DNA of 64,000 nucleotides from the NCBI RefSeq assembly GCF_018130545.1, contig NZ_JAFCKF010000004.1:1-64000 (forward strand). The letters run 5' to 3'. Shown here in pieces: positions 9,701-17,849 of the stretch. The translations under genes were made by a program, and so were the position numbers. Numbering within the stretch: position 1 is the first letter of the stretch; each line of letters opens with the position of its first letter. Source of the DNA: Bradyrhizobium tropiciagri (GTDB taxonomy: Bacteria > Pseudomonadota > Alphaproteobacteria > Rhizobiales > Xanthobacteraceae). The notes under the pieces are model-generated. The model made no database searches. It was not told where the DNA came from and saw only the letters and a program-made list of their open reading frames with translations.

Positions 9701-10376
9701 CCTCTTCGATGGTACGATCGAGTTTTCGGCCGATCCAAGCGGCAGGATCGTCCTGCGGTCTGTTTTCCGTCAAACTCTGGAGGGAGAGCTCGGCAAGTAA
9801 CTGCTTGGATAACTGTGTCGGGACTGTTCCCAGGAACTCTCGACGTAGAAATTGCCCTGTCGCGTTATGATCGAGGAAATGGGCGAGCCGGGAGCGGGGC
9901 CAAAGGTCGATGACAATGCCTCCGGCACTGGCGACAATCTCAAGTTCGCTGAGCAATTTTTGTCCCGGTTCTTGGTTCGTTGTAAGGACCAAGGTGACTC
10001 TTAGATCGGGGGTGCGCTGCCGCGCCTGCTCGACAAGCTTTATAGTTTTGACGACATCGCCGGCTGGCGACAAGCGAGCGCGTCGGTCCCTTCGCTTGCT
10101 CGGTTTCGAGGTGTCCGGATTGTACAACCACTTCCGCCCGAGATCTCGCGCGGCGCAGATCGTGTGATGAACGGCAATAGCATGCGAGGGAGTAGCGTCG
10201 GCAATGAACGCGAAGCCGTCAACGGGTGACTTAACCGTTTTGCTTTGTGCATTTACGCCCGGATGGCTAAGCGGATGGTACTTGGCGTCCCACTCGCGCA
10301 AGATTGCGGTCGCCAAGCGTTCGAACACGCCTTCGTCCGTAAATGCAGCCAGTTTGCTTGCTGTATCTGTCGTCAC
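6768..10376 (-). CDS. Large STAND-type NTPase, Avs-like defence candidate
   Basis: 1202 residues in three parts. Residues 1-200 form an alpha/beta domain with a PVDGF segment (51-55) and a conserved RKWLYNP, reminiscent of the PD-(D/E)xK-like effector domains seen on antiviral STAND proteins, though I cannot point to a complete catalytic triad. Residues 215-500 hold the P-loop: Walker A GESGGGKT (K242) and Walker B LMLAVEDIN (E312-D313). Residues 500-1202 are helical-repeat-like, as expected of a sensor arm. The start is GTG, because an in-frame stop lies five codons upstream and no ATG is near. It stands alone, flanked by intergenic DNA on both sides. By analogy to Avs proteins it would sense a phage protein and trigger cell death. 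Family sure, specificity unknown. Confidence 0.75.
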   Translation of the reverse strand: MTTDTASKLAAFTDEGVFERLATAILREWDAKYHPLSHPGVNAQSKTVKSPVDGFAFIADATPSHAIAVHHTICAARDLGRKWLYNPDTSKPSKRRDRRARLSPAGDVVKTIKLVEQARQRTPDLRVTLVLTTNQEPGQKLLSELEIVASAGGIVIDLWPRSRLAHFLDHNATGQFLRREFLGTVPTQLSKQLLAELSLQSLTENRPQDDPAAWIGRKLDRTIEEVAHQKVVLLVGESGGGKTVACYKRLAANASSGGFSLLLTDEIIGASPTIVQAVEKALLQLCPSLELGCGAVALRLTEPSRRLMLAVEDINRAPMLLERISRWSKEGSPASWQLLCPVWPENISAQREDIQKQIGEHAILGYPFSADEGTSAVFHRRLLQKRQVTQLEAADISTALGHDPLLIALHEPGTVNGTTDVIGTFLESRLRRLAAKYREISASEYRRAIQALGKAMLLRRVLEPGWHDVLCWPSLGPHIAALRHIVLDQRDLIRLSGSSLQERISFRHDRVRDWILADAAAEMLSVNDLPDDIAAEPYFAEIFGASLMRPNIDVADVVKLANSNVLALFCALRHFREPINPVQREIVSQLSRWIDEQPKDGCNSYLRWESLRTMAGAEGPFIRPLAERLGDNAWDALCARYRNGDTMAGVKLCSKMGLYTRMVGYLELLDHVAERHNDDLTRDLIPLLTASTLDDRWRIGALRLAGHIKSHSLAAAIRTSWDTDVDRAKRIAEYLWAAAQCANGDVDALLEPVCDAWVALPDDARNKVAADVRFGVQDRGLPDDAIRYLLRRAQADRDLNWPITYLLLGVDHPDVLDFFAREQATAYEKKLGSIFGLAITSAWRRRHMSAQSLNRLAAIWQDKSAGDHLRRAAFGLWSLDENADLDLLRCQTDDEVLGDALLSERLRRGDRTAAPTLLLKIADDAHASWWLSAKFVWSDELTKALDRTFERLPELSTDNPHLRAEYDWILADLIMHIPISTAEHLLVKYWPILRSSPSFIIAALYVATPRLTTAAAEALKTAEDPASVLRYITGHFGYKKVGHPGICRPEQIKAIAPYLDILDELDIDHLWTSCNESGWFELRRSLLDAHLKSSSSGFVFLNETRVRRALDRFADEQEISIDYWLERYVKTGAASDDIMMLIENWFKKRNDISALRIVSSAVLYFQERRHVKLLQRAAIEPQDASSRIISDTEYGVKRRTLQ

Positions 10377-10862
10377 ATCGAAATTATTGGATCAACAATG
10401 CACGCGTTGTCACCAAAAAGAGCTGTCTTGCCAAGCAGCCCTGCGGAAATCTAACGGCCGAATGCGCCGCTGTGATCCGTTACCCTGCTTGTTTCCCTTG
10501 TCGGAAATCAAGGGTTTTCAACCTCAAGGAGTGGGCTGATTTCTTAAGCAATATCAACGGCTCTCTCGGAGAGATTCGAATCTTTACTTCAAGCCGCTAA
10601 GCTACCTATATATTTTTGTTCTAGTTTCATCCGAGGGGCAGCTTGAGGGGTAGAGACGTCCCTCAACAAAAATTTGTTGGTGTGGGGGCTCAATCCCAGT
10701 ATGGAGCAGGTGTTGCGTGTCAGCTGTTCTGGGGGTTGGCTTAGGGTCTAACCCCGCAGCCGATCTTCCCGTCGCCCCCGTGTCTCCGAACCGCCCACCA
10801 CTTTGAACGCCCACTAGGGTCGTCGTGGGGGGGCGAGGTCCCGCGTAGCGGACGGGCGTTGA
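10377..10862. other. Intergenic region, no supported gene
   Basis: 486 bases between two leftward genes. AT-rich near 10600, with a short perfect palindrome (CAACAAA AA TTTGTTG) around 10662. No recognisable coding sequence. The promoter of the NTPase gene should lie at its left end. Confidence 0.4.
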
Positions 10863-11723
10863 TTAACCCCCTTTTGGATTGAGCTTGGAAAGGATGGCTT
10901 GGGCGGTTTGCTCCGCTGCATCCCGCACGTCGGGGTCGAGCAGCTGAAGCAGGCGGATAATGGCGCCCCAGCTCTTGGCGCGCAGGTACTGGCCTTGCCG
11001 CTCCGCCGACTGAATGCCGATGACTTTCAGCGGCACCTCGGCGCTCCAGAACCCCTTATTGATCCAGCCCCGCTTCCGGTAACCCCAGACCGAGCAGCCG
11101 CTCAGGCCCTTGATGCTGACCGTCGAGATTTCCTCGCCCGTGTATTCGTTTACGGCGTCCTGATAGTCGATGAAGAAGTCCACGCCCTTGGTCAAACCGT
11201 CCCGGAGGGCCGCCTCCGGGGTCTCGGTCCGGAACTTCTGCCTCACGATAAAGATCCTGGCGTAGAGATTGCTGTCGGCCTCGTCGAACCTGGCCCGCAC
11301 CGATGGATAGCCCGCGACGATGATGGCATCGGCCGAGTAGTCGGGCAGCCAGACGTTATCCAGGGTCAGGAAGCGCCAGTTCTCCTCCAGCACCGCGATG
11401 GACTCCGAGTCCTTCAACTCTACCGCGGCGATATCCAAGGCGTCCTTGTTGCTGCTAGGGTGGATGTACTCAGCGAGACCCAGGGTATGGATTTTGCCCT
11501 TCCGCGGATGTGACGGGAAATGCCAGCGGTCCGGGTGGAATGCGTCGTAGGTGTGGGCCGCGGTGATGATGAAGTGCCGGCAGGCGATTTTGAACAGCGT
11601 GCCGGTCGCGGCAATGCCGAATTGGCCACCTTCCTCGATCAGGATGGGCAGCGTGACGTGAATGAAGAAGTCGTGGATGGCACGCTTCTCTGCCTCGTTG
11701 TCACCCATTGAATCATAGGACAT
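10863..11723 (-). CDS. Trypsin-like serine protease
   Basis: A 286-residue chymotrypsin-fold peptidase. The triad is readable: H57 in FIITAAHTYD, D97 in DALDIAAVEL, and S208 in KGLSGCSVWG, the last a GxSG motif. There is no signal peptide, so it is likely cytoplasmic. Free-standing cytoplasmic trypsin-like proteins of this size occur as effector or processing components in bacterial conflict systems, and its place between a STAND NTPase and a HEPN protein fits that. No direct coupling to a neighbour is visible. The C-terminal 50 residues are helical and unassigned. Confidence 0.75.
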   Translation of the reverse strand: MSYDSMGDNEAEKRAIHDFFIHVTLPILIEEGGQFGIAATGTLFKIACRHFIITAAHTYDAFHPDRWHFPSHPRKGKIHTLGLAEYIHPSSNKDALDIAAVELKDSESIAVLEENWRFLTLDNVWLPDYSADAIIVAGYPSVRARFDEADSNLYARIFIVRQKFRTETPEAALRDGLTKGVDFFIDYQDAVNEYTGEEISTVSIKGLSGCSVWGYRKRGWINKGFWSAEVPLKVIGIQSAERQGQYLRAKSWGAIIRLLQLLDPDVRDAAEQTAQAILSKLNPKGG

Positions 11724-12035
11724 CTGCCACCCTCTGAGGGCCGGCGAAGGTAACCTACCGCGGGCGAGTCGTCAGTACCGACAAAGCTGGTCGTCCCAAT
11801 CGACGGTGAAGACGAACTCCTCATCGCCACTGCGAAGATCCACTTCGTCAGTGCGCAAGGTCATTCCCGTGGAGGTTTCCCAAGTTGCCGACAAAGGCCG
11901 CAGCGTACTGGGTCGTCTTGGGCGACGAGTTAGTATCGCTCGGCCAGCGGTGCGCACGGTGTGATAACAAGGCCACAGTGACCAAATTCACCATGCTGTT
12001 CGGCTACACCATGGAAGTCGTGAAGCGGTCGTAGT
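11724..12035. other. Short gap with possible gene debris
   Basis: 312 bases. A 30-codon frame on the - strand (ATG near 11863, ending at 11772) has natural-looking composition with an acidic stretch, and an 18-codon frame lies at the right end of the + strand. Both are too short to call; they may be fragments of decayed genes. Confidence 0.3.
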
Positions 12036-12638
12036 TTACTTCTTCCCCACCTCAACGACTTCATCGTATGATATGTGACCGTCTCCGCTGCTGAGCGTGT
12101 CGATAAGAGCGATGCCGGACGCTTGCAGCATCTGGCGGAATATAGCGTCAAGGTCATCATGCGCCCGCAACAAGATGGCGGGCGTGCAGAGGCCCTGCCA
12201 TTTGCCACTGAGGTCGATGTCTCTCCGCACCACTTTCTCGACGCCGATCACCACCACTTTCGTACTCGTCTTCTCCAATGGTTTGCCATGAGCAAGCCAG
12301 TTGCGGACCTTGGTCAACGCCCGAACCGAACTGTACGGCTGCTTGCCCCAATCCGCCTGGATGCCAAGGGTGCCCAGCACCCTGTCTTCCTTTTCCTCCA
12401 GCGCGGCCATGTCATCCCAATCATCAATCACCTCGCATCCGAAGTAATTGAGGTAGGCTTCCCAAGTAAACGCGAGCATGACCGCGCAGGCCATGCAGTC
12501 CATCATGATGCCGGGACCACCATCCTTCAGCTTGTTAGCGATGATGTTCTTGAACCAGAAGGCTGCGTTGGCCACATCGTTGTGGATGTTGACCCTGACC
12601 GTCTCCTGCGCCTTTCCCTTCATCAGCTTCTTCATCAC
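12036..12638 (-). CDS. HEPN-like protein
   Basis: 200 residues, mostly helical. The telling motif is R112-N-W-L-A-H117 (in KVRNWLAHGKP), which fits the R-x4-6-H signature of HEPN ribonucleases; the segment before it has the expected long helices, including AFTWEAYLNYFG. HEPN proteins cleave RNA in toxin-antitoxin, abortive-infection and CRISPR-linked systems; others are only structural. Beyond the HEPN-like part, the C-terminal 80 residues are unassigned. No nucleotidyltransferase (MNT) partner is next to it, so this is not a standard HEPN-MNT pair. HEPN assignment is by motif only. Confidence 0.5.
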   Translation of the reverse strand: MMKKLMKGKAQETVRVNIHNDVANAAFWFKNIIANKLKDGGPGIMMDCMACAVMLAFTWEAYLNYFGCEVIDDWDDMAALEEKEDRVLGTLGIQADWGKQPYSSVRALTKVRNWLAHGKPLEKTSTKVVVIGVEKVVRRDIDLSGKWQGLCTPAILLRAHDDLDAIFRQMLQASGIALIDTLSSGDGHISYDEVVEVGKK

Positions 12639-12708
12639 GCCCCCGCCAAGCCAACTTTGCCGTCTTCGGCGCAGAGTATAGCCTAGGCTGAAATCAGCGG
12701 GAGGTTGT

Positions 12709-13000
12709 ATGGTTGGAATCGTGGCGAGTGTTAAGACCCGGACTCTGGACGAGATCCGGGTCTATCCGGAAATCACCCCGGCCTTCAACGCGGCGAAGGA
12801 TCTTCGGCGTCAGGCACTGGGGAAAGCAATCCGCGACCTAGGGTCCACCCCGGGGGGAGGCGAAGAAGCGGCCGACCCGCACGGCAAAGTACGCCGGTCC
12901 ACACGGTGAACTGTGGACCGGCGTAGGCGCAATGGAATCCTGGCTCCGGAAAGCAAGGGAGGCCGGGGAAGACATTGAAAAGTATCGCGCGTCAGGCTGA
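12709..13000 (+). pseudogene. H-NS-like nucleoid protein, frameshifted in a G run
   Basis: From the ATG at 12709 (GGGAGG upstream) the frame encodes about 45 residues, then departs from family sequence. In the frame shifted at the six-G run 12852-12857, the DNA continues as EAKKRPTRTAKYAGPHGELWTGVGAMESWLRKAREAG to a stop at 13000. That tail is a clear H-NS C-terminal DNA-binding domain (KYxGPxGExWTGxGxxxxWL). One G fewer would join both into a normal 96-residue protein. So this is a mutated gene, a sequencing error in the homopolymer, or a slippage-regulated gene. The N-terminal part is weakly H-NS-like. Confidence 0.7.
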
Positions 13001-13189
13001 CGAACGGGAGTTTCCAATCAGCAAGGTGATGAGGCCGCCGAGACCGATGTCGACGAGATGCTGCAGGGACTGGATGAGCCCCTTCATCAGCTCGTAGGCG
13101 CTGGTAATGACCGCGCCTGAGAACGCCAACCCGGCAAACGCGGCGGTAAGCGTGGCGACGGCAAGTGGTACGTTGACTTCGGGTAACAT
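12992..13189 (-). CDS. Small membrane protein, 65 residues
   Basis: The ATG at 13189 has a purine-rich GCGAGAAG upstream and gives MLPEVNVPLAVATL followed by two hydrophobic stretches (about residues 8-28 and 45-60). Two short transmembrane helices around a central amphipathic segment give a holin-like or phage-accessory look, but no family is recognised. Its last bases overlap the end of the convergent H-NS-like frame by 9 bp. Confidence 0.5.
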   Translation of the reverse strand: MLPEVNVPLAVATLTAAFAGLAFSGAVITSAYELMKGLIQSLQHLVDIGLGGLITLLIGNSRSSA

Positions 13190-13575
13190 AGTGTCTTCTC
13201 GCTTCAGTGATGGAACGGACAAGGGAGCTGGCATGGCCGGAGCACCCACTCGTTTTCGAGGGTTGCTCCGACGGCCGTGTCCGGCGGGACATCCGGGTTA
13301 GCTAAATCACTGAATGACTCTGACCCCGGGCTCCGGGCAGAATTACAAGCAGGAGGCATACCTGCGGGTACCTGAAACACGCCCAGCTCGGGCGTCGGTG
13401 GGTCAGGTTGCCCCGTCCACACGTTGAAGATAGCCAAATCTGCGCCAGCGCAAGACCCGGAAGATGAACTTAGGTTAAGCTGCGCGATACGACGGCGGCG
13501 CAGGTGATGGAAGAAGCCGCGACACAGTGGCCGGACTGCCACCAGGACGGCAAGAAGTAAGCGCGGTCCTGTGGT
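13190..13575. other. Intergenic region, no supported gene
   Basis: 386 bases with no convincing coding sequence; the long - strand open frame here is a by-product of high GC and runs antisense into the next gene. Probably contains the promoter of the 13576 gene. Confidence 0.4.
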
Positions 13576-14595
13576 ATGAGACCGCAGCCCAAAAACCGCC
13601 AACCTGACGATGGTCAGCCAATGCCGAACTCTTCCGGACCCAGCGCGCAGGACTTCGCGCAATTCATGGCCAGTCTCCCCAGGTCGGAAATTGACCGCGT
13701 CAATGCTTTGAACCGCGCTGAAGCCGAAACGCAGCACAAGGCGTTCAGCGAAGCCTTCAAGGCCGGCAAATGCAGCTTTTGCGGCGGCGCCCTGACGAGC
13801 TTTGACGCCAGCAAGCCGTGCCGGCATTGGCTGCTCAAGCCTGAAGGCGTGCGCAAGGAGCACATCGAGAAGCTGGCGACGCAACTGAGCTGGGGCAATC
13901 TTGAGAACTACGTGCGCTGGGTCGCCAACGAAGAAGCCTTCGCCCAGAACATCAACGACCTGGCCGACGAGGGCACCGGCAAGCTGCTCGAACTGACCGT
14001 CAAGTACGAGAATATCGCGTGGTCGTTCTCATGCAGCGACACGGATCTCGCCGGCCACGAAGGCGGCGGCGACCATTCCAAGGTGCCACACTGGCATTTC
14101 CAAATGTACGTCGATAACAAGCCGTTCGTGCGCTACAACGACTACCATCTGCCGCTCTCCACCGAAGATGCCGGCATTCTCGAACTCATGCGCGCCAATC
14201 CGGGTAAGGTCCACCGGAGGATCGCCGGCGGCACGGGCATGAACGAGGTGCTCCACGAATCGATGCTGGAACACGTGATCACGAAAGGCCGATCTGGCGA
14301 AGACGAAAAGGAAGTCGACAGAGCCCCGTTCAAGCTGGACACCATCGTGGTGGCCGAGCCCGGCACGACCATGCGGGGCGACGACATCCACAACCTCATT
14401 CAGGCGGCGCGCGCGGAGGGCGTCACGGCGACCAGCAAGCTGCGCGAATTGAAGAACGTCAGCGTTCACACCATGGTCTCCGCCGGACCCGGGGTCGTTC
14501 ACCAGGCGCCGCGTTCGAAGCGCAAGAAGCGGCGCGAAAGGGGCGCCGAGAAGCACGAGCGCGCGAGAGCAGAACAGCAGAAGCGCGACAGCTAA
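13576..14595 (+). CDS. Hypothetical protein with CxxC metal-binding knuckle
   Basis: 339 residues; no family recognised. Around residues 66-84 there is KCSFCGGALTSFDASKPCRH, a CxxC plus CxH arrangement that looks like a zinc knuckle. A His-rich stretch (HSKVPHWHF) follows in the middle. The C-terminus is very basic (SKRKKRRER), suggesting nucleic-acid contact. ATG codons at 13576 and 13621 are both possible starts; neither has a strong ribosome binding site. It precedes the patatin gene by 114 bp on the same strand and could belong to that group, but the gap is larger than inside the group. Confidence 0.6.
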   Translation: MRPQPKNRQPDDGQPMPNSSGPSAQDFAQFMASLPRSEIDRVNALNRAEAETQHKAFSEAFKAGKCSFCGGALTSFDASKPCRHWLLKPEGVRKEHIEKLATQLSWGNLENYVRWVANEEAFAQNINDLADEGTGKLLELTVKYENIAWSFSCSDTDLAGHEGGGDHSKVPHWHFQMYVDNKPFVRYNDYHLPLSTEDAGILELMRANPGKVHRRIAGGTGMNEVLHESMLEHVITKGRSGEDEKEVDRAPFKLDTIVVAEPGTTMRGDDIHNLIQAARAEGVTATSKLRELKNVSVHTMVSAGPGVVHQAPRSKRKKRRERGAEKHERARAEQQKRDS

Positions 14596-14709
14596 TACCG
14601 TCAGATCGGCCCACCGGCGACGACGATATTTCCATCGCCGCCGTCGAACTTCGTTTTGCCCGCGCGAAAGATGTCCTGAACACGGACACACTGACGCGAC
14701 AGGCATCAC

Positions 14710-15921
14710 ATGAAATGCAACACCGGTTCCCGGCGGGACGGGGCGGACCCGCCGCCGGCCGGAGCAGGCCGGCGCATCGGGCTGGCTTTCTCCGGCGGCG
14801 GCGTGCGGGCCGCCGTGTTCCATACGGGCGTGCTCAAGCGGCTGGCGCAGGAAAATCTGTTGGAGGAAGTGTCCGCCGTCTCCACGGTCTCCGGTGGAAG
14901 CCTGGTGATGGCGGCGATCGTCTCGCTTGCTGGCATGCGGTGGCCGTCATCGGAAGAATATCTGCGCAGCATCCTGCCGACGTTGCGCGGCCGGCTGACG
15001 ACCACCGACCTCTTCAGCGCCAAGGCGATCGGCTGGCGAGGTCTGATCGAATTCAACGCCGGTCTTTTCTCTGATCGGGCGCATGTGCTGGCGCAGCTGC
15101 TCGAACGCAACTGGGGCGTCGCGGGAAAGCTCGCCGACCTGCCCGACATGCCGGCCTGGTCGATCAACACCACCTGTCTGGAGACCGGCAAGAACTGGCG
15201 GTTTGCCAAGCGCGAGATGGGCGACTGGAACTTCGGTCGCCACTTTACGCCTGACCTTGCGCTGTCGACCGCCGCCGCCGCATCCGCGGCGGTGCCTTAC
15301 GTCATCGGCGCGGTCACGGTGCCGCTGCCGGCGGATGGCTGGTGGGAAACCGATCCGGCGACCGGCAACCAGGTCCGGACGCGGCCGCCGCCGCATCGGT
15401 CGGTGCGGCTCTGGGACGGCGGCGCCTACGACAACATGGGCCTCGAAGCGCTCTGCAAGCCCGGGCGCGGCCTGAAGGGGTGTGATTTCCTGATCTGCAG
15501 CGACGCGTCCGGGCCGTTGCGGCAGCCGGAACGCTCGCCGTTGGCTGGACTGATACAGGGCCGCCTGTCGAGCTCGCGAATGTTTGACGTCGCCGGCGAC
15601 CAGATCCGCGCGCTCCGGAGCCGGATGCTCATCGCCGACATCGCCGCCGGCGCGGTCGCCGGCGTCCTGCTGCGCATGGGCAACTCGGTCCGCGCCGTCG
15701 ACGTCAAGTCCGGCCGCGTCAGGCCGGCCGCATTCTACGACGCCTATCAGGCAGACGAAACCGCGGCCAAGGCGCTGCAGCACGCCACCGACCTCAAGGC
15801 GATTTCGCCCGGGCATTTCGATGCGCTGGCCCGCCACGGCTTCGAGATCGCCGACGCCACGCTCACCACCTACGTTCCCGCGGGCTTCCCGCGATCACTG
15901 TCATGGGAGGACCCCGCATGA
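14710..15921 (+). CDS. Patatin-like phospholipase
   Basis: 403 residues. Oxyanion-hole loop FSGGGVRAAVF (28-37), nucleophile S61 in the strand-turn STVSGGS and the second dyad member D236 in WDGGAYDN: the full Ser-Asp dyad is present, so it is probably an active lipid acyl hydrolase. No signal peptide; cytoplasmic. It overlaps the next gene by an ATGA, so the two are translationally coupled. Patatin-like enzymes are known effectors in several anti-phage systems (for example CapV in CBASS), where they degrade the membrane. No cyclase or sensor domain is fused here, so activation must come from partners. Confidence 0.85.
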   Translation: MKCNTGSRRDGADPPPAGAGRRIGLAFSGGGVRAAVFHTGVLKRLAQENLLEEVSAVSTVSGGSLVMAAIVSLAGMRWPSSEEYLRSILPTLRGRLTTTDLFSAKAIGWRGLIEFNAGLFSDRAHVLAQLLERNWGVAGKLADLPDMPAWSINTTCLETGKNWRFAKREMGDWNFGRHFTPDLALSTAAAASAAVPYVIGAVTVPLPADGWWETDPATGNQVRTRPPPHRSVRLWDGGAYDNMGLEALCKPGRGLKGCDFLICSDASGPLRQPERSPLAGLIQGRLSSSRMFDVAGDQIRALRSRMLIADIAAGAVAGVLLRMGNSVRAVDVKSGRVRPAAFYDAYQADETAAKALQHATDLKAISPGHFDALARHGFEIADATLTTYVPAGFPRSLSWEDPA

Positions 15922-16874
15922 GAAGCATCTTCACCCGGTTTCGCGCCTATCACCTGGGTTCGCCCGGATCGTCGTTTTCGTACTTCGCCGACGGCCATTT
16001 CACGATGATCGAGGGGCGCCTTACCGACGAAAGCCGGGCTCAGGTCGAGCGCGAGATGTTCGACCGCTGCAAGGTCGACGCCGCCAACCTGCTGCACATC
16101 ACCAGCTGGGACGCCGACCATTGCAACAAGAACGAGCTGCCGGAGCTCTTAAACCTGATCCAGCCGCGGCACATCGAGTGTCCGGGCTACGATCCCCACG
16201 AGGAATACGGACACGGCGAGGAATGCCTGGCGATCATCGCCGAGTACCGCGACCGGCGCAGGAACACGCCGCAGGTGCCGACGATCGAACACATCACGCC
16301 GAAATACATCGAAGGCCTCGAACCGGCCTCGGCGAAGGCGTTCCAGGACACGTTCTACAATCCTTTCCACATCTCGGAAAACGCCAACGACAACTCGACC
16401 GTCAAGCTGTTTCGCAGGGGCAGCTTCAACGTCCTCAGCCTGGGCGACGTCGAATCTCCGATCATCGGTGCGCGGCTGCGGCGCTCGCGAATCCTGTGTA
16501 GCGAGACCGACGTCATGATCCTCGCGCATCACGGCGCCGACAACGGCTTCACCACCAAGAAATTCCTCACCCACATCGAGCCGAACGTGGCGGTATGCTC
16601 GTCGGATTACGACAACCAGTACGACCATCCCCGCGAGGAGATCAAGGAACTGCTGCACGAGCAGGGCATCTGGCTGAAGACGACCAAGACCGGCGACGTG
16701 ATCATCCGGTCGACCGGAGACGACACCGGGGCCTTCGAGGTCATCAACCTCATCGAGAAATCGACCAAGGTATCGTCGCGCAGGACCTTCTACTCGAAGA
16801 AGAGCGGCATCCTCGACGCCAACGGTGATACGCTGCGCCAGCGCTACCAGATCAAGAAATCCTGGCCGCGATAG
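15918..16874 (+). CDS. Metallo-beta-lactamase-fold hydrolase, ComEC-like
   Basis: 318 residues from the ATG at 15918 that overlaps the patatin stop. The metal site is readable: SWDADH (63-68, the DxDH version found in ComEC-type domains), a later SLGDVES carrying the bridging aspartate, and LAHHGADNG with the final histidines. ComEC-like free-standing MBL proteins are often nucleases or phosphodiesterases, but the substrate here is unknown. No transmembrane segments, unlike full ComEC. Coupled translation with the patatin implies fixed stoichiometry or shared function. Confidence 0.8.
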   Translation: MRSIFTRFRAYHLGSPGSSFSYFADGHFTMIEGRLTDESRAQVEREMFDRCKVDAANLLHITSWDADHCNKNELPELLNLIQPRHIECPGYDPHEEYGHGEECLAIIAEYRDRRRNTPQVPTIEHITPKYIEGLEPASAKAFQDTFYNPFHISENANDNSTVKLFRRGSFNVLSLGDVESPIIGARLRRSRILCSETDVMILAHHGADNGFTTKKFLTHIEPNVAVCSSDYDNQYDHPREEIKELLHEQGIWLKTTKTGDVIIRSTGDDTGAFEVINLIEKSTKVSSRRTFYSKKSGILDANGDTLRQRYQIKKSWPR

Positions 16875-16937
16875 GACGGAGGTGCGGCGAACGGCCTGCG
16901 ACTGACTATATCCTCCGATGCCGAATGTGAGGGTCCG

Positions 16938-17822
16938 ATGGATATAGACGGCGGCGCGCGTTTCGATCTGCTGGTCTGGCTGGCGTCACCGCGACCCGGC
17001 GAGGAAGGCTGGACCGGCCGCATTTTCGATGACGTGGAATCGGCGTGCGTGCAGGTCGGCCTGCAGATCGAGCGGTACCAAGCGCCGAGCAAAGCGATGC
17101 TCCTCGACGCGCTCGACCGCATCGCCGGACTGGCGCGCCAAGGCAGGAAGCCATTCCTCCATCTCGACATGCACGGTTCGGAGCAAGAAGGCATCGAGAT
17201 CGCCGCCTCGAACGAACATGTGCCGTGGTCGCTGGTGGTGCACAAACTGCGCGCGATCAACGAGGCGACAGGCAACAATCTTTGCGTGGTCGCGGCGACC
17301 TGTGAGGCGTTCCATGCCATCAAGTTGGTGGGAATGACGCAAGCGGTCCCATTCTTCCTGCTGGTCGCTCCCTCCATCAAGGTAAAGTCGGGATTTCTGC
17401 AAGATCATATCGCGCCGTTCTACCGGCAGATGCTGGAGACCCGCGACATCATCGGCTCCATCAAGGCGAACCTCGAGCCGGACATGCGGGTATTCCACTG
17501 CGGCGCCGCGCTTGCTCGGGCAATGGCGCAATACATCAGCGTCCACTGCAAGGGCAAAACCGGGGAGGAGCGCCGCGAAAGGTTGTTGAGCGAAGTGCTG
17601 CTGGCCGGGAGACCGCGCACCCCGTCCACGCTCGGCGAGATCAGGAAGTCGATCAAAGCGGGCGTCAAGCCCGACCAAGCCATGCTCGACAGGTTCGCCG
17701 ATAAGTTCTTGGTCGGCAAGCCGTGCGGATTCAGCTTCGAGCAGTTGAACACGTTTGTCGAAGCGCTCATCGAGGCGAACGTGACGCGGCGGAGGATCAG
17801 CGAAAGGCTCGCACGACGCTAG
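16938..17822 (+). CDS. CHAT/caspase-like cysteine protease candidate
   Basis: 294 residues. A strand ending in LHLDMHGS gives H79-G80, and a second strand NLCVVAATCEAF gives C122. This His-Gly and strand-end Cys pattern, with the later segments VPFFLLVAPS and an FYRQML helix, matches the CHAT/caspase (clan CD) layout. The C-terminal 120 residues are helical and unassigned. It follows the MBL gene by 63 bp on the same strand. CHAT and caspase-like proteases act as triggers in gasdermin and Craspase-type defence, usually fused or next to a sensor; here the neighbours are patatin and MBL proteins. Its stop is 27 bp from that of HerA on the other strand. Confidence 0.6.
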   Translation: MDIDGGARFDLLVWLASPRPGEEGWTGRIFDDVESACVQVGLQIERYQAPSKAMLLDALDRIAGLARQGRKPFLHLDMHGSEQEGIEIAASNEHVPWSLVVHKLRAINEATGNNLCVVAATCEAFHAIKLVGMTQAVPFFLLVAPSIKVKSGFLQDHIAPFYRQMLETRDIIGSIKANLEPDMRVFHCGAALARAMAQYISVHCKGKTGEERRERLLSEVLLAGRPRTPSTLGEIRKSIKAGVKPDQAMLDRFADKFLVGKPCGFSFEQLNTFVEALIEANVTRRRISERLARR

Positions 17823-17849
17823 GCGGCATGCGCCCCCAACCAGTCGCGT

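Noticed and set aside
10662-10678. Short perfect palindrome CAACAAA-TTTGTTG
   Set aside because: Too short and AT-rich to be informative; could be a chance occurrence or a weak site.
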